20,136 nucleotides of DNA from an uncultured Parabacteroides sp. GTDB taxonomy: Bacteria; Bacteroidota; Bacteroidia; Bacteroidales; Tannerellaceae. How positions within the stretch are numbered: position 1 is the stretch's first letter; the number at the start of each line of letters is the position of its first letter. A program made the translations under genes and the position numbers. The notes under the pieces were generated by a model, which saw only the letters and a list, made by a program, of their open reading frames with translations, was not told where the DNA came from and made no database searches. Where the stretch lies: the NCBI RefSeq assembly GCF_905196875.1, contig NZ_CAJJWO010000088.1, positions 1 through 20,136 on the forward strand, read 5' to 3'. Below, in pieces: positions 1-7,032 of this stretch.

Positions 1-2
1 TC

Positions 3-146
3 GGTTTTGTTCTGCTCCCGAATGGAAGCAGATACACTGTTGCCGTATTCATCAAAGATTCGAATGAGAGCATGGAAACAAATGCAAAGATCATAGCCGA
101 TATATCCGAAGCCATTTATAAATATTTCACGGAGTCTAATAACTAA
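3..146 (+). CDS. Class A beta-lactamase, C-terminal fragment
   Basis: This is the last 47 codons of a gene that begins before the window; it is open from the first base in this frame and ends with TAA at 144-146. The translation starts GFVLLPNGSRYTVAVFIKDS and continues with a helix containing ETNAKIIADISEAIYKYF. A short Leu-Pro-x-Gly-x-x-Tyr turn, a beta strand ending Ala-Val-Phe-(Ile/Val)-Lys-Asp and a closing amphipathic helix is the usual C-terminus of class A serine beta-lactamases, including the CfxA/CepA-like Bacteroidota branch. The active-site motifs (SxxK, SDN, KTG) lie outside the window, so activity cannot be judged. The stop codon overlaps the 3' end of the convergent aminotransferase gene. 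The family call rests on this C-terminal pattern only. Confidence 0.75.
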   Translation, partial: GFVLLPNGSRYTVAVFIKDSNESMETNAKIIADISEAIYKYFTESNN

Positions 147-1300
147 TTCAGAATACATCTAAGCCTGCCTAAACCATCGATCAGAAGTGCTCTCGGACAA
201 GCGATATTGATGCGGATAAAATCTTTACCAGCTTCACCATACATATTCCCGTCGTTTACCAACAGCTTTTCCTTATCCAGCAAAGCTTTTGCAATTTCTT
301 CTGAAGATTGTTTCAGAGCAGAACAGTCTAGCCAAACCAGATAAGTACCTTCCAATGGTAAGACTTTCAAATGGGGAAGATACTTTTCAAAATATCTCTT
401 CAGATAATTATAGTTATCCAGCAGGTATTGTTTAAGTACTTCCAGCCATTCTTCACCCTCATTGTAAGCGGCTACCAAGGCTTCAACACCAAAAGGATTC
501 ACATCGCAGACCTCGTTGGTATTGATAGCCTTATTTATCTTCATACGTACATATTCATTAGCTGAAATAATGTTTGCTATCTGTAATCCCGCCAGGTTAA
601 AGGCCTTACTCGGTGAAATGCAGGTAACGGAATTCATCAGGAAGTCTTTCGAAATGGAGGCAAAAGGCGTATAAGTATGTCCCGGGAAAACCAATTCACA
701 ATGAATCTCATCGGCGACAACCAATATGTCATTCCGAAAACAAATCTCGCCGATACGCGTCAATTCCTCCCGGGTCCAAACCCTACCTGCCGGATTATGC
801 GGGTTACATAAAAGTAATAATTTGACTTTTGGGTCAGAGGCTTCCCTTTCCAAACCTTCGAAATCAATCCGGTAAGTTCCATCGGTATAAAGAAGAGGAT
901 TGACGACCACTTCGCAACCATTATTTCGAATAGAAGAGAAAAAACAATTATAAACCGGTGTCTGCACCAATACACGATCACCCGGCAGAGTGAGTGCTTT
1001 GATTACGGCAGACAAGGCCGGAACTACACCTGAAGTATAAATAATCCAGTCTTCCTCTATTAGCCAACCATGCCGTCTCATAAACCAGCTCGTTACAGCT
1101 TCATAATAAGCGGCCGGCACTTTGGTATAACCGAAAATACCATGTTCCACCCGCCTGCGCAATGCATCAACCACACAGGGCGCCGTACGGAAATCCATAT
1201 CGGCTACCCACATGGGCAGGACATCCTCTTCTTTCGCCGTATCCCATTTATAGGAGTTACTTCTGCGACGGGGAATCAGTTCGTCAAAATTATATTTCAT
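143..1300 (-). CDS. patB: MalY/PatB-type PLP-dependent C-S lyase (cystathionine beta-lyase)
   Basis: This fold-type I pyridoxal-phosphate enzyme most likely cleaves the C-S bond of cystathionine or cysteine to give a thiol, pyruvate and ammonia in the cytoplasm. The sequence shows the N-terminal segment NSYKW, MWVADMDF, the NPHNPAGR loop (about residues 166-173), DEIH (about 197-200) and the cofactor lysine in SPSKAFNLAG (about Lys232). The 385-residue length is normal for MalY/PatB. A longer reading from a TTG at 1312 is possible, but I chose the ATG at 1298-1300 because it overlaps the stop of the upstream DUF3737 gene as ATGA, which suggests translational coupling, and because MKYNFDE is a typical family start. 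Its 3' end overlaps the convergent beta-lactamase gene. In some bacteria MalY also has a regulatory role; nothing here tests that. Confidence 0.88.
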   Translation of the reverse strand: MKYNFDELIPRRRSNSYKWDTAKEEDVLPMWVADMDFRTAPCVVDALRRRVEHGIFGYTKVPAAYYEAVTSWFMRRHGWLIEEDWIIYTSGVVPALSAVIKALTLPGDRVLVQTPVYNCFFSSIRNNGCEVVVNPLLYTDGTYRIDFEGLEREASDPKVKLLLLCNPHNPAGRVWTREELTRIGEICFRNDILVVADEIHCELVFPGHTYTPFASISKDFLMNSVTCISPSKAFNLAGLQIANIISANEYVRMKINKAINTNEVCDVNPFGVEALVAAYNEGEEWLEVLKQYLLDNYNYLKRYFEKYLPHLKVLPLEGTYLVWLDCSALKQSSEEIAKALLDKEKLLVNDGNMYGEAGKDFIRINIACPRALLIDGLGRLRCILN

Positions 1301-2163
1301 TGATTGAAGCAAGTTACGTTATCCCACAGTTTCAATTCACAGTTTGCCGGCTTCAGGATGTTTTCATCGATGATGATTTCATTGTAATATTCAGCCGTGA
1401 TACATCCGGTACGCGGATTCTTCACACTATGTACCGGACTGTTTATAGTTGCCTGCACACTGCTATATTCAAAACAAAGATCGGTATCATCCGCCATTGT
1501 ACAGTTCTCCATCACCAGATCATGTGCATAGCAAAGGGCTTGTGTCCCGGATATCTTGCAATTTACCAGACGCAGGTTGTGTGAGTGCCATCCCAGGTAT
1601 TCACCGGTCAGTTCGGAATCATACACAGTCACATTTTCTGTGTTCCAGAAAGCATCTTTCGAATTGATAACGGCATTACGGATTTCTACATTTTTGCAAT
1701 ACTGGAAAGAATAGTTCCCATTCTGGCTGTAATTCTCAATACGAATATTCTCTCCATGCATAAACAGATAATCTGCTTTGTCGATCTGTACATTCTTCAG
1801 TTCAACGTTACGGCAATGCCAGAGCGTTTCCAGCGCATTGGATAGTCGTACATTCTCTAATTTGATTCCATCCATATCACGGAACATCTTCGGAGCTTCC
1901 ACAATAGTGTCGGTCATTTGCAGGTTCCGTGAATACCACAGGGCAGCGCGTGCACCATCGGTAAAAAGGCAATTCTTCACAATAAAACCATTGTTATGCC
2001 AAAAGGGATATTTGCCCTCGAAACGGCAGTTTACCGCAATAATATTACTGCATTCTTTTAAAGCAGATTCGCCAGTATGAATCGTTACATTTTCCAGTTG
2101 TAAATCGTGTGCTGCAAATAAAGGACGTTCGCCTTCATACTCTTTGTTCTTAATAATTTCCAT
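1297..2163 (-). CDS. DUF3737 family protein
   Basis: A 288-residue protein with no signal peptide or membrane segment, so probably cytoplasmic. It contains many short, regularly spaced strand-turn units with buried Asn and Cys (for example ENVTIHTGESALKECSNI, NCRFEG, VKNCLFTDG, LVNCKISG, MENCTM), the pattern of a right-handed parallel beta-helix. The start MEIIKNKEYEGERPLFAAHD and the motif KYPFWHNNGF match what I recall of DUF3737, a widespread bacterial family without an assigned reaction. Parallel beta-helix folds often bind or process polysaccharides, but with no secretion signal that role is not supported. It is the first gene of a two-gene operon with the MalY/PatB lyase, and the stop TGA overlaps the lyase ATG. 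A -7 box (TACTTTTG) lies 27 bp upstream. Confidence 0.85.
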   Translation of the reverse strand: MEIIKNKEYEGERPLFAAHDLQLENVTIHTGESALKECSNIIAVNCRFEGKYPFWHNNGFIVKNCLFTDGARAALWYSRNLQMTDTIVEAPKMFRDMDGIKLENVRLSNALETLWHCRNVELKNVQIDKADYLFMHGENIRIENYSQNGNYSFQYCKNVEIRNAVINSKDAFWNTENVTVYDSELTGEYLGWHSHNLRLVNCKISGTQALCYAHDLVMENCTMADDTDLCFEYSSVQATINSPVHSVKNPRTGCITAEYYNEIIIDENILKPANCELKLWDNVTCFNQ

Positions 2164-2189
2164 AATTCAATTAATTATTTTTCATGTTA

Positions 2190-2197
2190 CAAAAGTA
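2190..2197 (-). promoter_or_regulatory. -7 promoter box for the DUF3737-patB operon
   Basis: Read on the minus strand this is TACTTTTG, a full match to the Bacteroidota -7 consensus TAnnTTTG, 26 bases before the ATG at 2163. No convincing -33 TTG is seen 19-21 bases further upstream, so only the -7 half is supported. Confidence 0.5.
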
Positions 2198-2257
2198 GCT
2201 GGTCACAAAGAGATTATTTGTAGACGAATTACGGGTAATATAACCCAAATTACAGAT

Positions 2258-2353
2258 GGTGCTCTCTCAAGTTATCCGGAAAAGGTCACCAAATCGATTC
2301 CGGCCAATAGTATTGCAGTCGGAAACCTATATAAAGTTATTAAAGAATTGTAA
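2258..2353 (+). pseudogene. Remnant of a hexapeptide-repeat sugar O-acetyltransferase (C-terminus)
   Basis: In the gap between two minus-strand genes, one plus-strand frame reads GALSSYPEKVTKSIPANSI, then AVGNLYKVIKEL and a TAA at 2351-2353. The segment VTKSIPANSIAVGN followed by a KVI-type ending is the hallmark C-terminus of maltose/galactoside O-acetyltransferases of the left-handed beta-helix family (usually VVTKDIPANSVAVGNPCKVI). The catalytic region and nearly all hexapeptide repeats are absent, and nothing acetyltransferase-like can be read further upstream in any plus frame, so this is a decayed gene tail rather than a small gene. The short SSYPEK insertion inside the motif also points to decay. 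The minus-strand -7 box of the DUF3737 operon lies just upstream of it. Confidence 0.6.
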
Positions 2354-2388
2354 TACTCAATCTGCGACTATCCCCACCATCCATCTGT

Positions 2389-3186
2389 TTATTCTTCCAG
2401 CAATCCTTCCAGGTAACGTTCCGGTGATAAGCCGATACGTTGCATAAAACCGGCAAGGGCACTAAAGTTCAATTCTTCATTTTCACTGTCGAGTAAAGTT
2501 ATTTTACGGATAACATTCAATGGCAAAGAAATAGGAACGAAAGGTTTCAGTTGTCCGTCCTCATACCGGTAGCCGGCATCGACCGGACTACGAAGGACTG
2601 CCAAACGCCATTCTTTTTCCGGTGCACACGCCGGTTTCTTTACCTCCAGACAAGCATTACATAAAAGCGAGAAGAAACGGGAATCGGAAGTAAAGCCACT
2701 GTGCTCGTCATCGAAAAAGAACTTATCGTATTCACGTTCCATCTGCGTAATAAAGTTATCGAGTACTTGTCTTTCATCGTGTTTACAACGAACCAGGAAC
2801 ATGTTTTCGAAAAGGCAATGTTCCGCCAGTTGCTCATAATCGAAAGACAAACGCAGGTAGGGTTGTTTAGCGGATTTTACCTTTTCCGGGAACTCCGTTT
2901 CATTTTCATAGAAAGACAATTTATAAATATCCATTTCCGGTCCGATCAGCAAACAACGCTTCTCACGAAAAAAAGGAATTGCCTGTTTACTCTCTTCCGC
3001 AGGAATCCCTTTTTGTACTTCATACTCCCTTATCGCTTTCCGGAGCAGCGACAATCCATATTGATATTCTTCCTGAGGAACGGTATATAATAAATTATCA
3101 GCCTGTAAAACAAGTGCCGGTTCCCCGGTCGCACCCATGCATCCTTCGACGAAGGAATGCAATGATATATAAGCATATAATTCCAT
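2389..3186 (-). CDS. Uncharacterised protein, possibly DUF2971-like
   Basis: A soluble protein of 265 residues without a signal peptide or membrane segment. I do not recognise it firmly. Weak resemblances to DUF2971 are an N-terminal Tyr-rich segment (ELYAYISLHSF), a central stretch LRLSFDYEQL where that family has a G-x-CLGFD-like strand, and a late PEKEWRLAVLR resembling the family's W-x-x-E-x-E-(W/Y)-R motif. DUF2971 has no established function, although it is often seen near defence or toxin genes; nothing nearby here supports that. The frame stays open upstream to a possible start at 3273, but I chose the ATG at 3184-3186 because a -7 box (minus strand TATCTTTG, 3208-3215) lies inside the extra stretch, so the longer form would begin upstream of its own promoter. 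It is single and divergent from the DUF362 gene. Confidence 0.6.
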   Translation of the reverse strand: MELYAYISLHSFVEGCMGATGEPALVLQADNLLYTVPQEEYQYGLSLLRKAIREYEVQKGIPAEESKQAIPFFREKRCLLIGPEMDIYKLSFYENETEFPEKVKSAKQPYLRLSFDYEQLAEHCLFENMFLVRCKHDERQVLDNFITQMEREYDKFFFDDEHSGFTSDSRFFSLLCNACLEVKKPACAPEKEWRLAVLRSPVDAGYRYEDGQLKPFVPISLPLNVIRKITLLDSENEELNFSALAGFMQRIGLSPERYLEGLLEE

Positions 3187-3207
3187 TAAATTAATATTTT
3201 TTACGGG

Positions 3208-3215
3208 CAAAGATA
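3208..3215 (-). promoter_or_regulatory. -7 promoter box for the minus-strand gene at 2389-3186
   Basis: The minus strand reads TATCTTTG, a full match to TAnnTTTG, 21 bases upstream of the preferred ATG at 3186. No clear -33 TTG is seen at the expected distance. It supports the shorter start for this gene. Confidence 0.5.
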
Positions 3216-3236
3216 CACTATAATTCAGAGAATTAC

Positions 3237-3244
3237 TACCTTTG
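3237..3244 (+). promoter_or_regulatory. -7 promoter box for the DUF362-polyferredoxin operon
   Basis: TACCTTTG matches TAnnTTTG and lies 39 bases before the ATG at 3284. It sits only 21 bp from an oppositely facing -7 box (3208-3215), so the two promoters must overlap. No good -33 element is visible. Confidence 0.5.
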
Positions 3245-3283
3245 TTACATCTATAAACAATTCTAATAACCAATTACAACAAA

Positions 3284-4216
3284 ATGAAACGTCGTGATTT
3301 CTTAAAGACCAGTGTAGTAGCTGGTGCCGCATTATCCATAGACTTTAAAGGGCTGCAAGCAGCATTATCAAGCAACACTATGGCAGTAGAGCAGGCTCCT
3401 GAAATGGTAGCTGTGATGGGGGGCGAACCTGAGGCTATGCTTGACAAAGCATTGGAGACCCTGGGGGGAATCGGTAATTACATCAAGAAAGGGCAAAAAG
3501 TCGTTATCAAACCGAACATCGGATGGGACCGTACACCGGAACTGGCAGGAAATACCAATCCGCAGCTTATCAAAGCATTGGTAAAGAAATGCCTGGCAGC
3601 CGGCGCAGAGAAAGTAACTGTTTTCGACCATACCTGCGATAACTGGCAGAAATGTTATGAGAGCAGTGGTATAGCAGCTGCCGTGAAAGAAGCCGGAGGT
3701 ATCATCATGCCTGCCAACGATGAGAAATATTTCAAAGAAGTGGCTATTCCCGGCGGAGTAAAAGTAAAGTCTGCCAAGATACACGAAGCGCTGATCGAAG
3801 CAGATGCCTGGATCAATGTGCCTATCCTAAAGAATCATGGCGGAGCTAAATTATCATGTGCCATGAAAAACTACATGGGTATCGTATGGGATCGCCGTTT
3901 CTTCCATCAGAACGACTTGCAGCAATGCATCGCCGACATCTGTACCTGGCAAAAGAAACCGGTTCTGAACATTGTCGATGCCTACCGTATGATGCATCAG
4001 AACGGTCCGCAGGGAAAAAGTGCAGCCGATGTAGCGACATTGAAATCGATGATCGTATCTCCTAACATCGTTGCAATCGACACGGCTGCCCTCGCTTTAT
4101 TCAACCAGGTAAAGAAACTGGACATGGAAGCTGTAAGCCATATCGGTAAAGGCGAAGAGCTTAAACTGGGATCAACGGATTTGAAGAAGATCAATATCAA
4201 ACGTATTAAAATATAA
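3284..4216 (+). CDS. Tat-exported DUF362 domain protein
   Basis: A 310-residue protein that begins with a twin-arginine signal: MKRRDFLKTS, then a short hydrophobic stretch to about residue 26. It should therefore be folded, probably with a cofactor, before export to the periplasm. The rest matches DUF362, with KPNIGWDRTPE, the strand VTVFDHTCDNW, the segment NVPILKNHGGAKLSCAMKNYMG and the later SPNIVAIDTAAL. DUF362 proteins are commonly linked to iron-sulfur proteins. This copy has no C-terminal CxxCxxCxxxCP cluster motif, so any cluster would have to come from its partner. The stop TAA (4214-4216) directly abuts the ATG of the membrane polyferredoxin, which strongly suggests the two act together in a membrane or periplasmic electron-transfer step. 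The reaction is unknown. Confidence 0.85.
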   Translation: MKRRDFLKTSVVAGAALSIDFKGLQAALSSNTMAVEQAPEMVAVMGGEPEAMLDKALETLGGIGNYIKKGQKVVIKPNIGWDRTPELAGNTNPQLIKALVKKCLAAGAEKVTVFDHTCDNWQKCYESSGIAAAVKEAGGIIMPANDEKYFKEVAIPGGVKVKSAKIHEALIEADAWINVPILKNHGGAKLSCAMKNYMGIVWDRRFFHQNDLQQCIADICTWQKKPVLNIVDAYRMMHQNGPQGKSAADVATLKSMIVSPNIVAIDTAALALFNQVKKLDMEAVSHIGKGEELKLGSTDLKKINIKRIKI

Positions 4217-5833
4217 ATGAAACGACCTAATTATTTAAAAGGACTGCGGGTGTTCCTCGCAGCCCTGTTTTTTATACCTATAATTCTTTTCTTTCTGGAC
4301 TTCACGAACAAGATGCCGGTCGATGTGCACAAGTTACTGCATGTACAGTTATTGCCGGCTATCCTTGCAGGCATGTTCGGGATTGTAGCCGTATTACTTC
4401 TTCTGACATTGCTGTTCGGACGTATTTACTGCTCGGTATTATGTCCTGCCGGAGTTTTCCAGGACATCATTAATCGTCTTTTCTGTATTGGAAAGAAGAA
4501 GAAAAAAGGGATACGACGTTTTAAATATCACAAGCCGTTGAACTGGGTTCGATATGTGTTGCTGGCGGCAACGGGGATAACTGCCTTACTGGGATTCTCC
4601 GGTTTATGCCTGCTACTCGATCCGTACAGTAATTTCGGACGCATTGCGGCAAACCTGTTCCGCCCTGCTGTTATGTGGGGAAATAATGTGTTGGCGGATT
4701 GGCTGATGACGATGGATAACTATTCACTGTTTCATGTCACGATCAGCACAGTAAGTATCGCCGGTTTGGTAGCCGGTATCGTGGCGCTGGTTGTATTTGC
4801 GGTTCTGGTTATTTTCCGCGGACGTTTGTTTTGTAACTCGTTATGCCCGGTAGGCGCGTTGCTTAGTCTGGTATCGCGTTATTCGTTCTTCCGCATTTCA
4901 TTCGATAAAGAAGCTTGCACGCATTGCGGGAATTGCGAACATACCTGCAAGGCCGAAGCGATCGACGCGAAGAATCTCACAGTCGATACTTCACGCTGCG
5001 TGGATTGTTTCAACTGTGTCTCTTCCTGCGCCAAAGGCGGATTGCAATACCGTTTCAACCCTCCTTTCAGGAAAGAAGAAAAAAAGATTGCCGAAGAAGC
5101 TGCCATGAATATGGAAGTGGAACAGCAACCGGCCGTGAACAGCCGCCGTACTTTCCTGGCTACCGGAGCAACTGTTGCGGCCACCCTGCCAATCGTATCG
5201 GCTATTGCGGAAGGTATCGAACAATGCGAAGGACACGGAAATGGCGATGGTCATGGGAAGAGGAAAGGTCGTAAAAAATGGCCGCCCATCACCCCTCCCG
5301 GTTCACTGAGCTTGGAACGCTTCAAGGATAAATGTACGGGATGTCACATCTGCGTCGTGAAATGTCCGAGCCAGGTATTGCGTCCTGCTGGGTTGGAATA
5401 TGGTTTCGACTATCTGTTGAAGCCGCGTATGGCTTATATCAGCAGTTATTGCAATTACGAATGTACGATATGCTCGGAAGTGTGTCCGGCGGAAGCTCTC
5501 AAGCCGATTACTGTCGAGGAAAAGAAATCTTTGCAGCTGGGTATCGCTACCTTCTTTATCAACCGGTGTATCGTGAAGACGGAAGGGACCGATTGCGGCG
5601 CCTGCTCCGAACACTGTCCGACACAGGCCGTACACATGGTGCCTTATGAAGGAACGCTGACGATTCCGCAGGTTAATCCCGACTTGTGCGTTGGTTGCGG
5701 CGGTTGCGAATCGATCTGTCCGGTGCGTCCGATGCGTGCCATTATCGTTAAGTCGAACACCGTTCATGGGCACATTGTTTTACCGGAAGAGGAAGAAGTC
5801 GAAAACGTAGAAGTGGATGACTTCGGATTCTAA
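4217..5833 (+). CDS. NapH-type membrane polyferredoxin with internal Tat-like motif
   Basis: A 538-residue iron-sulfur membrane protein. The N-terminal half looks like NapH/RdxA/NosR-type quinol-linked proteins: hydrophobic segments near residues 11-28, 46-67, 111-134 and 177-200, with two CxxxCP motifs (Cys72/Cys76 and Cys206/Cys210) at membrane edges. Two 4Fe-4S motifs follow (Cys234-237-240-244 and Cys261-264-267-271). After a charged linker comes NSRRTFLATGATVAATLP (from about residue 308), a twin-arginine-like signal in mid-protein. The last part carries four more cluster motifs: Cys373-376-379-383, Cys412-416-419-423, Cys451 with 460-463-467, and Cys491-494-497-501, like NapG/NapF ferredoxins. 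The likely role is moving electrons between the quinone pool and a periplasmic partner, perhaps the DUF362 protein encoded just upstream with no gap. Partner and direction are inference. Confidence 0.85.
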   Translation: MKRPNYLKGLRVFLAALFFIPIILFFLDFTNKMPVDVHKLLHVQLLPAILAGMFGIVAVLLLLTLLFGRIYCSVLCPAGVFQDIINRLFCIGKKKKKGIRRFKYHKPLNWVRYVLLAATGITALLGFSGLCLLLDPYSNFGRIAANLFRPAVMWGNNVLADWLMTMDNYSLFHVTISTVSIAGLVAGIVALVVFAVLVIFRGRLFCNSLCPVGALLSLVSRYSFFRISFDKEACTHCGNCEHTCKAEAIDAKNLTVDTSRCVDCFNCVSSCAKGGLQYRFNPPFRKEEKKIAEEAAMNMEVEQQPAVNSRRTFLATGATVAATLPIVSAIAEGIEQCEGHGNGDGHGKRKGRKKWPPITPPGSLSLERFKDKCTGCHICVVKCPSQVLRPAGLEYGFDYLLKPRMAYISSYCNYECTICSEVCPAEALKPITVEEKKSLQLGIATFFINRCIVKTEGTDCGACSEHCPTQAVHMVPYEGTLTIPQVNPDLCVGCGGCESICPVRPMRAIIVKSNTVHGHIVLPEEEEVENVEVDDFGF

Positions 5834-5844
5834 CGGAAAAATAC

Positions 5845-5852
5845 TACCTTTG
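5845..5852 (+). promoter_or_regulatory. -7 promoter box for tgt
   Basis: TACCTTTG is a full TAnnTTTG match 17 bases before the tgt ATG and just after the polyferredoxin stop. A partial -33 (TTCG at 5822-5825) lies 19 bases upstream, inside the end of the previous gene. It suggests tgt and the permease form their own transcription unit with a very short leader. Confidence 0.55.
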
Positions 5853-5869
5853 CAAGCAAATTTTGCAGA

Positions 5870-7000
5870 ATGAAATTCGAATTACAACACAACGATACTA
5901 AGACAAATGCAAGGGCGGGCTTAATTACTACCGATCACGGGGTAATCAAGACGCCCATTTTTATGCCTGTCGGAACACAAGGCACAGTGAAAGGCGTCCA
6001 CATGACCGAGTTGAAAGAGGATATCAAAGCCCAGATTATTCTGGGAAACACCTATCATCTTTATCTCCGTCCGGGACTTGAAATACTGGAAAAGGCAGGC
6101 GGACTGCATAAGTTCAATACCTGGGATCGTCCTATCCTGACCGACAGCGGCGGCTTTCAGGTGTTCTCGCTTTCCGACAACCGCAAGCTGCATGAGCAAG
6201 GCGCTGAGTTCCGCTCGCATATCGACGGCTCGAAACATCTTTTTACCCCCGAAAAAGTAATGGATATTCAGCGCATCATCGGTGCCGATATTATCATGGC
6301 CTTCGACGAATGCTGTCCGGGAGATGCCGATTACGACTATGCGAAGAAATCGCTGGGACTGACCGAACGTTGGCTGGACCGTTGTTTCGAACGTTTCAAC
6401 TCCACCGACCCGAAATATGGCTACCAGCAGTGCCTTTTCCCGATCGTACAGGGTTGCGTGTATCACGACCTTAGGCGGCAGGCCGCAGAAAATGTAGCGC
6501 GGAAAGAAGCCGACGGGAATGCCATCGGCGGACTGGCAGTCGGCGAACCGACCGAGAAAATGTATGAAATGATCGAGGTGGTAAACGAAATATTGCCGAA
6601 AGACAAACCCCGTTACCTGATGGGAGTCGGCACGCCGATCAACCTGCTGGAAGCCATCGAGCGCGGCGTGGACATGTTCGACTGCATCATGCCGACCCGC
6701 AACGGACGCAACGGACAGATCTTTACCCAATACGGCACGATCAACCTGCGCAACAAGAAATGGGAGGACGACTTCTCCCCTGTCGATCCGGATGCACACT
6801 CGTATGTGGATACGCTTTACAGCAAAGCATACCTGCATCACCTGATCAAAGCAAACGAGATGTTGGGCCTGCAGATCGCTTCTGTCCACAACCTCGCCTT
6901 CTACCTGTGGCTGGTGAAAGAAGCGCGCAGACATATCATTGCCGGCGATTTCGCCACATGGAAAAGCGGTATGGTACGCCAACTGAATAACAGACTTTAG
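5870..7000 (+). CDS. tgt: Queuine tRNA-ribosyltransferase (TGT)
   Basis: The enzyme exchanges guanine-34 in GUN-anticodon tRNAs for the queuosine precursor preQ1, in the cytoplasm. The 376-residue length is normal. Visible hallmarks are GNTYHLYLRPG, LTDSGGFQVFSL with the catalytic Asp92, FDECCPGDADY, GGLAVGEP, RYLMGVGTP and MFDCIMPTRNGRNG with the nucleophile Asp271. Unusual: the C-terminal region where bacterial TGTs carry CxCxxC plus a His for zinc reads PDAHSYVDTLYSKAYLHHL here, so all three zinc cysteines are replaced (Ala309, Ser311, Asp314) while the following AYLHHL is kept. This may be a feature of the Bacteroidota branch. It starts a pair with the LptF/LptG permease 32 bp downstream. 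Confidence 0.95.
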   Translation: MKFELQHNDTKTNARAGLITTDHGVIKTPIFMPVGTQGTVKGVHMTELKEDIKAQIILGNTYHLYLRPGLEILEKAGGLHKFNTWDRPILTDSGGFQVFSLSDNRKLHEQGAEFRSHIDGSKHLFTPEKVMDIQRIIGADIIMAFDECCPGDADYDYAKKSLGLTERWLDRCFERFNSTDPKYGYQQCLFPIVQGCVYHDLRRQAAENVARKEADGNAIGGLAVGEPTEKMYEMIEVVNEILPKDKPRYLMGVGTPINLLEAIERGVDMFDCIMPTRNGRNGQIFTQYGTINLRNKKWEDDFSPVDPDAHSYVDTLYSKAYLHHLIKANEMLGLQIASVHNLAFYLWLVKEARRHIIAGDFATWKSGMVRQLNNRL

Positions 7001-7032
7001 AAAGTGAACAGTCAACTAAAAAAGACATTCGC

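Noticed and set aside
1301..1312. TTG start extending the MalY/PatB lyase by four residues
   Set aside because: The ATG at 1298-1300 overlaps the upstream stop as ATGA and gives the usual MKYNFDE start.
1300..2163. Short imperfect repeats in the DUF3737 gene as a possible DNA repeat array
   Set aside because: The periodicity exists at protein level (beta-helix turns) but the DNA units are not similar enough; no CRISPR-like repeat-spacer structure.
3187..3273. Upstream start for the minus-strand gene at 2389-3186
   Set aside because: The extension contains the likely -7 box of this gene and would overlap the promoter of the divergent operon; its residues look non-conserved.
5921..7015. A 364-codon open frame on the minus strand opposite tgt
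   Set aside because: tgt on the plus strand has all family motifs; the antisense frame is His/Phe/Val-rich with no recognisable domain and arises from the codon pattern of tgt.
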